Assembly: GCA_012517905.1 (NCBI GenBank)
Contig: JAAYUE010000010.1
Span: 1 to 59,351 of the forward strand
Reading direction: 5' to 3'
Origin: Clostridiales bacterium
Lineage (GTDB): Bacteria > Bacillota > Clostridia > Christensenellales > CAG-138
DNA: 59,351 bases
A program made the position numbers and the translations under genes. A model generated the notes under the pieces. That model did not search any database. It was given only the letters and a program-made list of their open reading frames with translations, and had not been told where the DNA came from. Shown here piece by piece: positions 43,217 through 51,560 of this stretch. The first letter of the stretch is position 1, and each line of letters starts with the position of its first letter.

Positions 43217-45817
43217 GTGAGAAACAAGCGCGAACACGTTGAATCAAAGAAAAAAAGGCGCGGCCTCGGCTGGAAAATTCTGCTGGGGCTTGTGCTGGTC
43301 GGCGCGATCTGCGCCGTCGTGCTGCTGGTACCGTTTGGCAGGCACGACGTTTCGCCCGCGCCGGATACGACGGTCGATGCAAGCGGGGAATATCAATACG
43401 GCGTTCCGCTCGACCCGCAGAGCCCTTGGGCGAAATTCCGCGCCGACGCGCTCAACAACGGCAGAAGCCCTGTGGTGCCTGCCGTGGACGAGACGCTCGC
43501 GCCGTGGCGCTACCGCACGGGCAAGGGCGTGTTTTCTTCGCCCGTGGTCGATGCGGCGGGCAATTGCTACATCGGCTCTGCGGATACGGTGTTCTATTCC
43601 TTTGCGCCGGACGGAACGGTGAAATGGAGCGTCAAGACCGGGGAGATCATCGACTCCTCCGCGCTGCTGGACGACCGGGGGCGCGTCTACTTCGGCTCGG
43701 GCGACGCGAACGTATACTGCCTCGACCGGGAGACGGGCGAAATCCTCTGGAAATCGCCTGCGCAGAGCACGGACGAGGTGGAGGAACAGTATGGCATCAA
43801 GACCTACAACGTCAACTGGTTTGAGGGCAACATCGCCATGCTGGCGGACGGCACGCTGCTTGCACCCAACGACAACTATCTCGTCTACGCGCTGGACCGC
43901 GACACGGGCGGGCGAAAAACGGCGTATCTCGCCAACGAGATGGTCTGGTCCCTGCCGTCCGTCAATCTTGAGACCGGGCATATCTTCTTTGCCTCGGACT
44001 ATCAGATCTTGAAAAACGTGTTTGCCTACGACGTCGACGGAACGCGCCTCTGGCAGACCGGCAGCTTTGGCACCGTAGCGGCGACGACGCTGCTGACCAA
44101 TACCTCGGCAAAGGGCGCGGTCGTGGTCGGCGGGTTCGACGGGTTTGTGCGCGCCTTTGCGCAGGACAGCGGCAAGCTGCTCTGGAAATTCGGCACGAAG
44201 GACCACATCTACGCAAGCCCCGCGCAGCTGAGCGACGGCACGATCGTACAGGGCAGTACCGACGGCACGCTCTACGCCATAAACCCCGAAACGGGAGAAT
44301 CGATCTGGGAATTCGACACGCTGGAACCCATCCGTTCCTCGCCCGCCGTGGACGGAGACGACAACGTCTACTTTGGCAACGGCGAGGGCAAGCTCTACTG
44401 CGTCAATCCGGACGGCACGCTGCGCTGGAGTTATCGCTGCATCGACGAGGACAGAAACGACCTCAACGGTTCGCCCGCGCTGGGGAATGACGGCGTATAC
44501 ATCGCCGGCGAGAGCGGCGAGGTGTTCTTCGTTCCCTACGATTACCCGCTTACCACGGCCGGCAAAGAGGACCCGCGCTGCGATTCGGCGGGAGAAGACA
44601 TGCCGCCGGACGGCGCGCACCTGCTCTTTACCACCGCATTCGGCGCGCTGCTGCCCGCGCCGCCGGAACAGATCGACGCAAATGAACCCATCACGCTCAC
44701 GCTGCTCGTGCGCGATGGCGGCGACAACGTGCTCTCCGCGCTGGACCGCGGCAGCGTGCGCGTGACCATCGCCGGAAACGAAGGATATCGCGTGGACGTC
44801 GGCGCGACGAACCGCTTTCTCAACATCGTGCCGCCGCTTACCGGCTGGCAGCCGGATACGGACGGAACTATCACGGTCAAGGTAGAGGCGACCTATCGGA
44901 CGCAGCTCTCGCGCTTTGGGCTGAAGTTCTTCGGCGGATCGAAGGCGGGGGAAGCGGCCGCGGCGTATACGTTCCGCGTTCAGCAGGGCGCCGCGACAGA
45001 AAATCCGTTCATGTCCGCCGCGCAGGACGGCGAGCAGAGCGTTCTGGAGCTCAGCAGGCTCTCGGCGCCGACGCCGTCTATTCTGCCTTCGTACAACCAG
45101 ATCGGCTTCGATTCGCTGCATTACATCGCGGGCGCGGTGGATCGAACGGCGGGCGGCGATCTGCTGCTCTGGGTGATCGAAGGACGGTTGAACGAAAACG
45201 GCACGTCGTCCATCGACCCCGACGCGGTGACGCGTTATCCCTTGCTGCTGCATGAGCAGGACGGGCTGGTTACGCTCTATAACGACGACGGCTTCAAGAT
45301 CAAGTTCATCGGCTCCTGGGACATGCCGTTTGCGTCCTATCGCATCAGCGCGCCGCTGGCTGCGGACGGGACGTTTGCGCGGGACGCAGACCTGACCGCC
45401 GTCGCCAACTGCGACGAGATCGAGTTTTACGGCATCGGTCTCAAGCTCATGGGCATGAGCGAGTTCAGATCCGGGCAGATGTTCGTGCGCGGCGGCGTCC
45501 GCCTGAGCATGCACGACGACGCGGCGATGCCGGACGGCACAGGTCAGGTCTATGTGGAGCAAAGGGTGTCCGATCACCTGATCGACGCGCGCTTTACGGG
45601 GAGTTCGCTGCGCGCGGACGAGCATGTGTTCAGCCTGCTCGTGACCGACGCGGGCGGACATCCTCTGCCGCTGTATTACACGAAGAACACCGCGGTCTAT
45701 GCCAACGCGGACGGGACGATCGATTCCGTCGTGTTGACGCTCGACAAAGGGGAAACGATTCCCGACGGTGCGCGCGTTTACGTGATGGTGGACACCTACC
45801 CTGTGTTCGTCGGGTAA
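43217..45817 (+). CDS. Membrane-anchored PQQ-type beta-propeller protein
   Basis: Encodes 866 residues from a GTG with AGGGGG nine bases upstream. A basic N-terminus and one membrane helix (about 20-38) anchor it outside the cell. Residues about 55-440 are repeats with the PQQ/BamB pattern: GNCYIGSADTVFYSF, GRVYFGSGDANVYCLDRETG, GTLYAINPETGESIWEF and DNVYFGNGEGKLYCVNPDG. After a linker, residues about 480-866 are beta-rich and unassigned. True quinoprotein dehydrogenase ligands are not evident, so a scaffold or binding role is more likely than catalysis. Confidence 0.82.
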   Translation: MRNKREHVESKKKRRGLGWKILLGLVLVGAICAVVLLVPFGRHDVSPAPDTTVDASGEYQYGVPLDPQSPWAKFRADALNNGRSPVVPAVDETLAPWRYRTGKGVFSSPVVDAAGNCYIGSADTVFYSFAPDGTVKWSVKTGEIIDSSALLDDRGRVYFGSGDANVYCLDRETGEILWKSPAQSTDEVEEQYGIKTYNVNWFEGNIAMLADGTLLAPNDNYLVYALDRDTGGRKTAYLANEMVWSLPSVNLETGHIFFASDYQILKNVFAYDVDGTRLWQTGSFGTVAATTLLTNTSAKGAVVVGGFDGFVRAFAQDSGKLLWKFGTKDHIYASPAQLSDGTIVQGSTDGTLYAINPETGESIWEFDTLEPIRSSPAVDGDDNVYFGNGEGKLYCVNPDGTLRWSYRCIDEDRNDLNGSPALGNDGVYIAGESGEVFFVPYDYPLTTAGKEDPRCDSAGEDMPPDGAHLLFTTAFGALLPAPPEQIDANEPITLTLLVRDGGDNVLSALDRGSVRVTIAGNEGYRVDVGATNRFLNIVPPLTGWQPDTDGTITVKVEATYRTQLSRFGLKFFGGSKAGEAAAAYTFRVQQGAATENPFMSAAQDGEQSVLELSRLSAPTPSILPSYNQIGFDSLHYIAGAVDRTAGGDLLLWVIEGRLNENGTSSIDPDAVTRYPLLLHEQDGLVTLYNDDGFKIKFIGSWDMPFASYRISAPLAADGTFARDADLTAVANCDEIEFYGIGLKLMGMSEFRSGQMFVRGGVRLSMHDDAAMPDGTGQVYVEQRVSDHLIDARFTGSSLRADEHVFSLLVTDAGGHPLPLYYTKNTAVYANADGTIDSVVLTLDKGETIPDGARVYVMVDTYPVFVG

Positions 45818-45858
45818 CGAATCAAGCCAAACGCGGACAGCGAAAGAATCGAACAGCG

Positions 45859-45888
45859 AAGGAGCCCGCCGGAAAGCGGGCCCCTTTT
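45859..45888. terminator. Terminator between convergent genes
   Basis: AAGGAGCCCGC and GCGGGCCCCTT pair with one mismatch around CGGAAA, with TTTT after. Confidence 0.75.
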
Positions 45889-45901
45889 GCGGAAAGCCGG
45901 G

Positions 45902-48136
45902 TCAGCCGCTTTGCAGCTGCGGCAAAAAAGGCGAGGCCGGGCCGATGTGGTAGACGCGCAGCTCGTGCAGCGCGCGCGTGCAGGCGGTGTAGAGAAGGAG
46001 CCGCTCGTCCTGCTCCGCATAGTTGCCGCCTCCGGCGTTGGTGAGTATGACCGCGTCGAACTCCAGCCCTTTTGCCAGATAGGCCGGCAGCACGACCGCG
46101 CCGCGGGGAAACTCATCCTCGCCGCCGAGCACGGCGTGCAGCGAAACGTCCGTTCCGAGGGCATGGTATGCCTGCTCGGCCTCCGCGCGCGTGCGCGTGA
46201 TGATGCCGATGGAGGCGTATCCCTGCGCGGTGAAATCCTGAATGTCCTTGCGGATTGCCGCGAAAGCGGCCTTCGCGTTCGGCACTGCTGCGACAGCTGG
46301 CTTAGAGCCATGCCGCCCGACGGACTCGACGGCGCCCGCGCGGCCCAGAATGGAACCGCAAAACGCGGTGATCTCCGCCGTAGAGCGGTAGCTCTTCGTA
46401 AACCGCAGCGTCAGCGTGTCCTCCGGCGGAAAGAGCTGGGAGAGAGACTCGTAGCTGCCGAGGCTTGCGTAGGGTGAAATCGACTGGTCGAGATCGCCGA
46501 GCATGGTGACGCTTGCCTGCGCGAAAAACAGGCGGATGATCTCGTATTGCAAGGGCGTATAGTCCTGCGCCTCGTCGACGATGACAAAGCGGATCTGCGC
46601 CGTCTTCTGCGTTCCGCCCAGCCGGCCCTGCAGATAGAGAAGAGCGATCTGGTCCTCGTAGTGCAGCTGTCCGGTGCGGATCGTCTCCAGCGTATAGCGA
46701 GAAATATCCTCCGTCTGTTCGGCGGGTTCCGCGGGCAGCAGCTCGGGCAGTTCGGCCAGAAACGATTCGTAAACGCTCGTGACATCGATGCCGGTCATGC
46801 GCGCGGCTTCCGCGCGCGCTTCGCGCGTCTCCTGCTTCGCCGCGGCCCGGCTTCTGCGCCGCAGCTCGGCGCGGTCGATGTAGCCCTCCTCGGCGGAAAG
46901 CGTCGCTGCGATCTCGTCGGCGCGCCGCGCTTCGTGCGCGTTCAGCAGATACTGCATCCGCTCGCGAAGTTTTTCGAGCCGTGGGAAATAGGGCAGATCG
47001 GCGTAATCGTATGAAAACAGCCGCTCGAGCTCCGCCGAAGACGCGATGCGCGCGCCCTGACAGCTCAGGTCGGGAAACCGCACCGCTTCCGACTCCACAC
47101 GGCCGGCATAGGCCGTCAGCGCGTCCCGAAACGCGGCGGAGGATTTCAGCCGCATGCTCGCGATGCGGCTGGGATAAGCGGGGTTGTCCCTGCTTGCGAG
47201 AAGATACTCCATCCGTTCGTAGTACCGCTCCCGCCTGCCCGGCGCTTTCAACGCGCCGGAGAGAAACGCGTCAAACGTCGTCTGTAGCATATTCGACTCG
47301 CCGAGTTCGGGCAGAACGTTTGAGATATAGTCGCTGAACACCGAGTTCGGCGAAAAGACGATGATGTTTTTCGCGCTGATCGTATCCCGCCGCCGGTAGA
47401 GCAGATATGCGATGCGGTGCAGCGCGACGGAGGTCTTTCCGCTGCCCGCCGCGCCCTGCACGATGAGGTGACGATAGGATTCGTTTCGGATGGCGCGGTT
47501 TTGTTCGCGCTGAATCGTGGTGACGATGGTGCGCATCCTGCCGTCCGCGTGCTGCGCAAGCATTTGCTGAAGAATTTCGTCGTCGATTTTCAGCCCGCTG
47601 TCGAAGCAATATTCGAGCGTTCCGTTTTCAATCTTGTATTGCCGCTTGAGCAGCAGCTCGCCCGATACGGCGCCGCCCGGGGTTTCGAAGCGCGCCGGAC
47701 CGACCTCGTCGTCGTAAAACATGCCGGAGACAGGCGCCCGCCAGTCGTACACGAGGAGTTCATTGTCGTCGCAGATCAGGCTGAAGGTGCCGATATAGTA
47801 CGCTTTTGCGGCCGGCGCGGCGGCGGCGCGAAAATCGATGCGGCCGAAGTAGGGGGAGAGCAGCATCTTTGCATACTTCGCCTTTTGCGCCTCGATGATG
47901 CCGTGGCTGCGCTTTTGCTTCTTCATCACGCTGATGTATTCGAGAAAGTCCACGAGCTGGTCCAGCCCGTTGTCGGCGGAGAAGGACCCAACGTTTTCCC
48001 AGAGTTCGCGCTGGGTTTCCAGCGCGTCGCTCTCCAGCGCGTCGTCGCGCTCTCCGGCGTCCTGATATTGCCGCCGCGCCTCGGCGAGCACGGCGTTGAG
48101 CCATTCGGTCTCCTGTTGCAGCGTTTGCTGATCCAT
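45902..48136 (-). CDS. helD: HelD-like superfamily 1 helicase (RNA polymerase recycling)
   Basis: Encodes 744 residues from the ATG at 48136, with AAGGAGA upstream. The N-terminal coiled arm (about 1-70) and the following region (YYIGTFSL, LLVYDWRAPVSGMFYD) are typical of HelD. Walker A is GAAGSGKTSVALHRIAYLLY (about 225-244), with a Walker B VIVDEAQDYTPLQY and later motif TKSYRSTAEI. In Bacillus the protein binds RNA polymerase and releases it from stalled complexes. The UvrD-type repair alternative is less likely given the arm. Confidence 0.88.
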   Translation of the reverse strand: MDQQTLQQETEWLNAVLAEARRQYQDAGERDDALESDALETQRELWENVGSFSADNGLDQLVDFLEYISVMKKQKRSHGIIEAQKAKYAKMLLSPYFGRIDFRAAAAPAAKAYYIGTFSLICDDNELLVYDWRAPVSGMFYDDEVGPARFETPGGAVSGELLLKRQYKIENGTLEYCFDSGLKIDDEILQQMLAQHADGRMRTIVTTIQREQNRAIRNESYRHLIVQGAAGSGKTSVALHRIAYLLYRRRDTISAKNIIVFSPNSVFSDYISNVLPELGESNMLQTTFDAFLSGALKAPGRRERYYERMEYLLASRDNPAYPSRIASMRLKSSAAFRDALTAYAGRVESEAVRFPDLSCQGARIASSAELERLFSYDYADLPYFPRLEKLRERMQYLLNAHEARRADEIAATLSAEEGYIDRAELRRRSRAAAKQETREARAEAARMTGIDVTSVYESFLAELPELLPAEPAEQTEDISRYTLETIRTGQLHYEDQIALLYLQGRLGGTQKTAQIRFVIVDEAQDYTPLQYEIIRLFFAQASVTMLGDLDQSISPYASLGSYESLSQLFPPEDTLTLRFTKSYRSTAEITAFCGSILGRAGAVESVGRHGSKPAVAAVPNAKAAFAAIRKDIQDFTAQGYASIGIITRTRAEAEQAYHALGTDVSLHAVLGGEDEFPRGAVVLPAYLAKGLEFDAVILTNAGGGNYAEQDERLLLYTACTRALHELRVYHIGPASPFLPQLQSG

Positions 48137-48207
48137 GTCGGTTCTCCTTGGTTTTTTCTGTCCGGCCTGTTGACAGATTGAAAAATGCAAGATATAATGA
48201 TATTAGA

Positions 48208-48232
48208 GGGATTATATGTGACATATATTCCC
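48208..48232. promoter_or_regulatory. 25-base palindrome over the helD promoter
   Basis: GGGATTATATGT-G-ACATATATTCCC is an inverted repeat with one mismatch. The minus-strand TATAAT (48212-48217) lies within it, so a dimeric repressor bound here would block helD transcription. Confidence 0.5.
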
Positions 48233-48282
48233 TACACATATAAAGCTATTTTACGCTGATTTGATCGCTTTTGTCAATGAAA

Positions 48283-48319
48283 ATCAACAGCGCCCGCGAG
48301 GATTCTCGCGGGCGTTGTT
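48283..48319 (-). terminator. Terminator of the DMT exporter gene
   Basis: AACAGCGCCCGCGAG and CTCGCGGGCGTTGTT form a 15-base-pair stem around GATT; TTTT follows on the minus strand. Confidence 0.88.
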
Positions 48320-48358
48320 TGGTTGCGGATGTCGAAGAAAAAACGGCAAGCGAGCGGT

Positions 48359-49285
48359 TCAGATTGGGTTGCGGGCCGACGGATTGCGGCCTGCAGAAGC
48401 AAGACTGCTCGCGACCATGCCCGCCACGATCAGCCCGACGCCGATCCAGCCGGGCAGATCCGGCGGCGCGTCGTGCAGCAGCAGTACCCCGCCGAGCAGC
48501 GTGAAGAGCACCTCGAAGGACTGCGTGGATTCCACGACCGCGAGCTGCCGCTGGCTGGACTTGACGAGGTCCGTCGCGCGGAAAAACAGCAGCGTCGCGA
48601 TCACGCCGGAAAGCAGCGCAACGCCGAGCGACTGGACTGCCTGCGAGCCGGAGGGCGCGCCGTGCGCGGCGAGGCCGTAGCCCGCGAGCAGAAGCCAGAA
48701 CGGCAGGCTGCAGAGCGTCATGCCGTAGACGCGTTCGATGGTCGTCAGCTCCGGAGGGCACAGCGCCATCATCTTGCGGTTGCCGAGCGGGTACGACACG
48801 GCGGCGACGAGGATCGGCAGCAGCGTCTCCGCGACGGAACTCAGCCGGAACGAAAGGATGTTCTTCAGCTGCAGCAGGAATACCCCGACGAGTATGACGG
48901 CTGCCGCGCCGAGGTTTTTCACGGCGATGCGCTTGTGAAACAGCGGAGAAAGCAGCAGCCCCATGACGATGGTGACCTGCCAGCTTGCGGCGATCAGCCA
49001 ACTCTCACCATGGTCGCCCGCATAGCAGATCGGCGCGTAAAACAGGCCAAAGCCGACGGTGCTCCAGACCAGCCACTGCAGCGGCTGGCGGCGGATGGCG
49101 GTGTGCACGCGCGAAAAACCGGACGAACGCCAGACGAGCAGCGCGAATATGGGAAACGTGAAGAGATAGCGAAGGCTTGCGCTCCACACCCAGCTACCGC
49201 CGGTGAGGTGCATGCTGCGGTTGAGCAGGAAGGTAAACGCAAAGAAAAACGAGGCGAACAATCCGAGCAGGATGCCTTTTTTCAT
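48359..49285 (-). CDS. DMT-superfamily multidrug efflux transporter, EmrE-like
   Basis: Encodes 308 residues with ten hydrophobic segments in two EamA-like halves. It opens MKKGILLGLFASFFFAFTF and contains NRSMHLTGGSWVWSASLRY, YPLGNRKMMAL and SSQRQLAVVESTQSFEVLF, as in the family named 'multidrug resistance efflux transporter'. The substrate is untested and could be a metabolite. Single gene. Confidence 0.83.
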   Translation of the reverse strand: MKKGILLGLFASFFFAFTFLLNRSMHLTGGSWVWSASLRYLFTFPIFALLVWRSSGFSRVHTAIRRQPLQWLVWSTVGFGLFYAPICYAGDHGESWLIAASWQVTIVMGLLLSPLFHKRIAVKNLGAAAVILVGVFLLQLKNILSFRLSSVAETLLPILVAAVSYPLGNRKMMALCPPELTTIERVYGMTLCSLPFWLLLAGYGLAAHGAPSGSQAVQSLGVALLSGVIATLLFFRATDLVKSSQRQLAVVESTQSFEVLFTLLGGVLLLHDAPPDLPGWIGVGLIVAGMVASSLASAGRNPSARNPI

Positions 49286-49472
49286 GGTGCTCCGTTCACC
49301 GCCCGGCAGACGGGCGGATTTGCGAAAACAGAATGCTGCGCGTAAAAATCGCGCGCCGAGCCGTGATACGCAGGGCGCACCGCGGCATATGCACTGTGTT
49401 ATAGCATAGATCCATCGTCAAGGCAAGAAAAAAAGAACCGAGGACCACCGTAAGGACGGAGGAGTGCTTCGG

Positions 49473-50096
49473 TCAGCGGCTGTATTTCAGCAGAAGATTT
49501 GCGGAATCGATGCAGAATTGCATGTCTTTTTCGCCGAGCTGCGCCCGATAGTAGTTGTGCTGCTGGTTGACCGCGCTTACTTTTTGCAGCATGCCGGCGG
49601 CGGATGCGGATGCGACGTCCGCAACCGAGCGAAACCCCGCCTCGAAAAACGCTTTTGCCGCAACGGCGCCGACGCCGTTGATCCGGACCAGATCGCACAG
49701 GCACGCAAGCTCTTCCGAATTCGCGCAGTCCCGCTCGAAATAGTCCCGCGAATTGCGAATGCCGCTGTCGGCCAGCTCCGCAATCAGCCGCGCGTCGATC
49801 TGCGGAAAACTGGAAAGCGGAACGGGTTTTTGCTCCAGGCTGCCCATTTCGCGCTTCAGAAGGATCAGGTATTCTTCGGAAATGCCGGTCGCTCCGGCAA
49901 GCGCGGCGAGCTTCTTTGGCGCGGAAAGCTGACCGCGAAGCTGCGCGAGCGTTTCGATTTTTTGCGCGGAAAGCGCGACGAAATTCTCGTCGATGCGATC
50001 GAGCAGCATGCGTCTGCCCGGCAGCAGCGTCGAACGCTTGAGCAGCGTTCGATATTCGTCCAGCGAAATGATCGATAGATCGGGGCCATACGGCAC
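49473..50096 (-). CDS. DUF4332-like helix-hairpin-helix protein
   Basis: Encodes 207 residues from a GTG at 50096 with an ideal GGAGG eight bases upstream; the open frame extends upstream without signals. Residues about 135-200 (RINGVGAVAAKAFFEAGFRS, then VADVASASAAGM) match the repeated helix-hairpin-helix pattern of DUF4332, usually 120-150 residues long. A similar, weaker unit may lie near residue 60-90. Such motifs often bind DNA without sequence preference. Function unknown. Confidence 0.7.
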   Translation of the reverse strand: MPYGPDLSIISLDEYRTLLKRSTLLPGRRMLLDRIDENFVALSAQKIETLAQLRGQLSAPKKLAALAGATGISEEYLILLKREMGSLEQKPVPLSSFPQIDARLIAELADSGIRNSRDYFERDCANSEELACLCDLVRINGVGAVAAKAFFEAGFRSVADVASASAAGMLQKVSAVNQQHNYYRAQLGEKDMQFCIDSANLLLKYSR

Positions 50097-50191
50097 TAGA
50101 AACACCTCCGTTGCGGGTAGTATATGATAATTATGTTGAATTGTCACTTCGGCTTAGACGCATGCGCGGGATTATATGATCAGAATAGCAT

Positions 50192-50219
50192 AAAAAACCT
50201 GACAGCAAGTTGTCAGGTT
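50192..50219 (-). terminator. Terminator
   Basis: AACCTGACA-GCAAGT-TGTCAGGTT hairpin followed on the minus strand by TTTT. It stands between two minus-strand genes. Confidence 0.8.
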
Positions 50220-50252
50220 ATCCCGCCGTCTGAAAAACATGGGAAACGGACG

Positions 50253-50281
50253 CAAAAATGGAGAGGGGGAAACCCCTCTCC
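50253..50281 (-). terminator. Terminator of the DUF4256 gene
   Basis: GGAGAGGGG-GAAA-CCCCTCTCC hairpin; ATTTTTG follows on the minus strand. Confidence 0.85.
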
Positions 50282-50306
50282 CGGGTTTTGTCCGTCAAGT
50301 CAGTTG

Positions 50307-50867
50307 CTAAAGCTGCAACGCCGCGCGAAAGCCGCGCGCGGAATAGTAGGAATCCGCTCCGTTGTGATAGGTGAACACGTGATCGTAACGTCGGTCGCAG
50401 AACAGCGCGCCGCCGCGAGAGCGGATCTCCGGCGGGGTGAGCACCCAGCTCGAGGTTTTCAGGTCGAATTCGCCGGCCGTCTGCAGCGCGCGGTATTGCT
50501 CCTCATTCAGCAGGGAGACGCCCATATCCGCCGCCATATCCAGCACGGAACTCTCCGGTTTGTTCGCCTTTCGGGCGTCCAGCGCCGCGCGGTCGTAGCA
50601 GAGCGCTCTGCGCCCCTCCGGCGTTTCGGCGGAAAAGTCGAAAAAGACGATTTCGCCGGCCTCGGCGTTCTGACCAAAAACGTCGGGTTCGCCGCCGGTG
50701 CGCTCCATCAGATATACCGACCAGAGCTTGGTCGGGTTGCTGCGAAGCTTCGCCTCAACGACGGGCCAGCGCAGAGAGGGATGCCGGGTCATATGTGCTT
50801 CAAAACGCGTGCGCAATGTATTCAGCAGTTCTTCGGCTTGAGCCGTGGTGAAGGTGATTTGTTCCAT
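50307..50867 (-). CDS. DUF4256 family protein
   Basis: Encodes 186 residues from the ATG at 50867 (GGGAG eight bases upstream). It matches DUF4256: LLNTLRTRFEAHMTRHP, LRWPVVEAKLRSNP, LWSVYLMERTGGEPDVF, FFDFSAETPEGRRALCYDR, LDMAADMGVSLLNEEQYRAL, SSWVLTPPEIRSRGGALFCD and the C-terminal VFTYHNGADSYYSARGFR. The family is about this size and has no known function. No membrane segment. Single gene with its own terminator. Confidence 0.85.
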   Translation of the reverse strand: MEQITFTTAQAEELLNTLRTRFEAHMTRHPSLRWPVVEAKLRSNPTKLWSVYLMERTGGEPDVFGQNAEAGEIVFFDFSAETPEGRRALCYDRAALDARKANKPESSVLDMAADMGVSLLNEEQYRALQTAGEFDLKTSSWVLTPPEIRSRGGALFCDRRYDHVFTYHNGADSYYSARGFRAALQL

Positions 50868-51103
50868 ATAGCTCACTCCCTTTTTATTTATTTTAGCAGA
50901 ATCACAGGGAGTGACCGTGATAATCTTACAAACAAAGACCGGCTAAAATATTCGATTCCGACGGGCGAAATTTAAAACGGCATGGAGATACGCCGCGCGC
51001 TGCATTATCACGTTAACTGTACTGGATGGAGTTTTTCACGAGACAAGGCTGTGCGGCAGGGCAAATTCTGGTAGGCAGGGGGAAACGCGATCATGAAGAG
51101 GCT
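50868..51103. other. Gene-free stretch upstream of the repeats
   Basis: Contains a possible extended -10 (TGCTAAAAT, minus strand, 50890-50898) for the DUF4256 gene. The rest holds no supported gene; together with 51104-51403 it makes a gap of about 535 bases. Confidence 0.4.
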
Positions 51104-51105
51104 GT

Positions 51106-51168
51106 ACTGCAAACCAAAATAAGAAGGGGCGTACGCCCCTTCTTATTTTGGTGCGGCTGGGGGGATTT
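51106..51168 (-). repeat. 63-base copy of the tRNA-Leu 3' end plus terminator
   Basis: Matches 51361-51423 over its full length except the centre of the hairpin. On the minus strand it holds the last 20 or so bases of the tRNA (T-loop end, acceptor CAGCCGC, A, CCA) and then a palindrome CCAAAATAAGAAGGGGCG with its exact complement around TA. The 5' part of the tRNA is missing, so this is a remnant, not a gene. Confidence 0.9.
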
Positions 51169-51187
51169 TCCGCTTAGGCTACGGCTT

Positions 51188-51329
51188 GCTTGCGCTTTGC
51201 GTGGCGCAAGCGCTCGCCTGCGCTGCCCCGCCGCTACAAACAGTCCGCAGGACTGTTTGCTATACGCGGCTACGTGAGAAATTTGGAATCATAGAAAATG
51301 CTTTGCATTTTCAAACAGGGAAATTTCTC
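51188..51329. repeat. Array of nested hairpins between the two repeat copies
   Basis: Four inverted repeats in 142 bases: GCTTGCGC/GCGCAAGC (51188-51195, 51204-51211); CAAACAGTCC/GGACTGTTTG (51237-51246, 51250-51259); an outer GAGAAATTT/AAATTTCTC (51276-51284, 51321-51329) enclosing GAAAATGC/GCATTTTC (51294-51301, 51305-51312). No open frame is supported. It could be a folded RNA, a small non-autonomous mobile element, or a remnant of one. Confidence 0.75.
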
Positions 51330-51360
51330 CGAGACGCTTCGCGTAAACATCTCCCTCCGA

Positions 51361-51423
51361 ACTGCAAACCAAAATAAGAAGGGGGTAAACCCCCTTCTTA
51401 TTTTGGTGCGGCTGGGGGGATTT
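51361..51423 (-). repeat. Second copy of the 63-base repeat, part of the intact tRNA-Leu
   Basis: This copy includes the 3' end of the functional tRNA gene and its terminator. The distance to the first copy is 255 bases. Confidence 0.9.
51368..51406 (-). terminator. tRNA-Leu terminator overlapping the CCA end
   Basis: A 17-base-pair stem (CCAAAATAAGAAGGGGG with its complement, loop TAAA) begins with the CCA of the tRNA itself, so the mature 3' end is part of the hairpin. Confidence 0.75.
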
Positions 51424-51486
51424 GAACCCCCAAGCTTTCGCCGACGGATTTTAAGTCCGTTGTGTATGCCGTTCCACCACAGCCGC
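51404..51486 (-). tRNA. tRNA-Leu (anticodon UAA)
   Basis: 83 bases including an encoded CCA. Acceptor GCGGCTG pairs with CAGCCGC; discriminator A. Anticodon arm is ACGGA-CTTAAAA-TCCGT with anticodon TAA at 51451-51453. The T arm is GGGGG-TTCAAAT-CCCCC. The long variable arm expected for leucine is present but short. Confidence 0.95.
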
Positions 51487-51560
51487 AGTGCATTTATTTT
51501 ACCATGCAGGTGGAGAAAGTCAATTCGCGGATTATACGATACAGGCATCGGCGCCGCGGG

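Noticed and set aside
51106..51168. A second tRNA-Leu gene
   Set aside because: Only the 3' 20 or so bases are present; the D and anticodon arms are absent.
51030..51480. CRISPR array
   Set aside because: There are only two copies of the repeat, 255 bases apart, and no cas genes.
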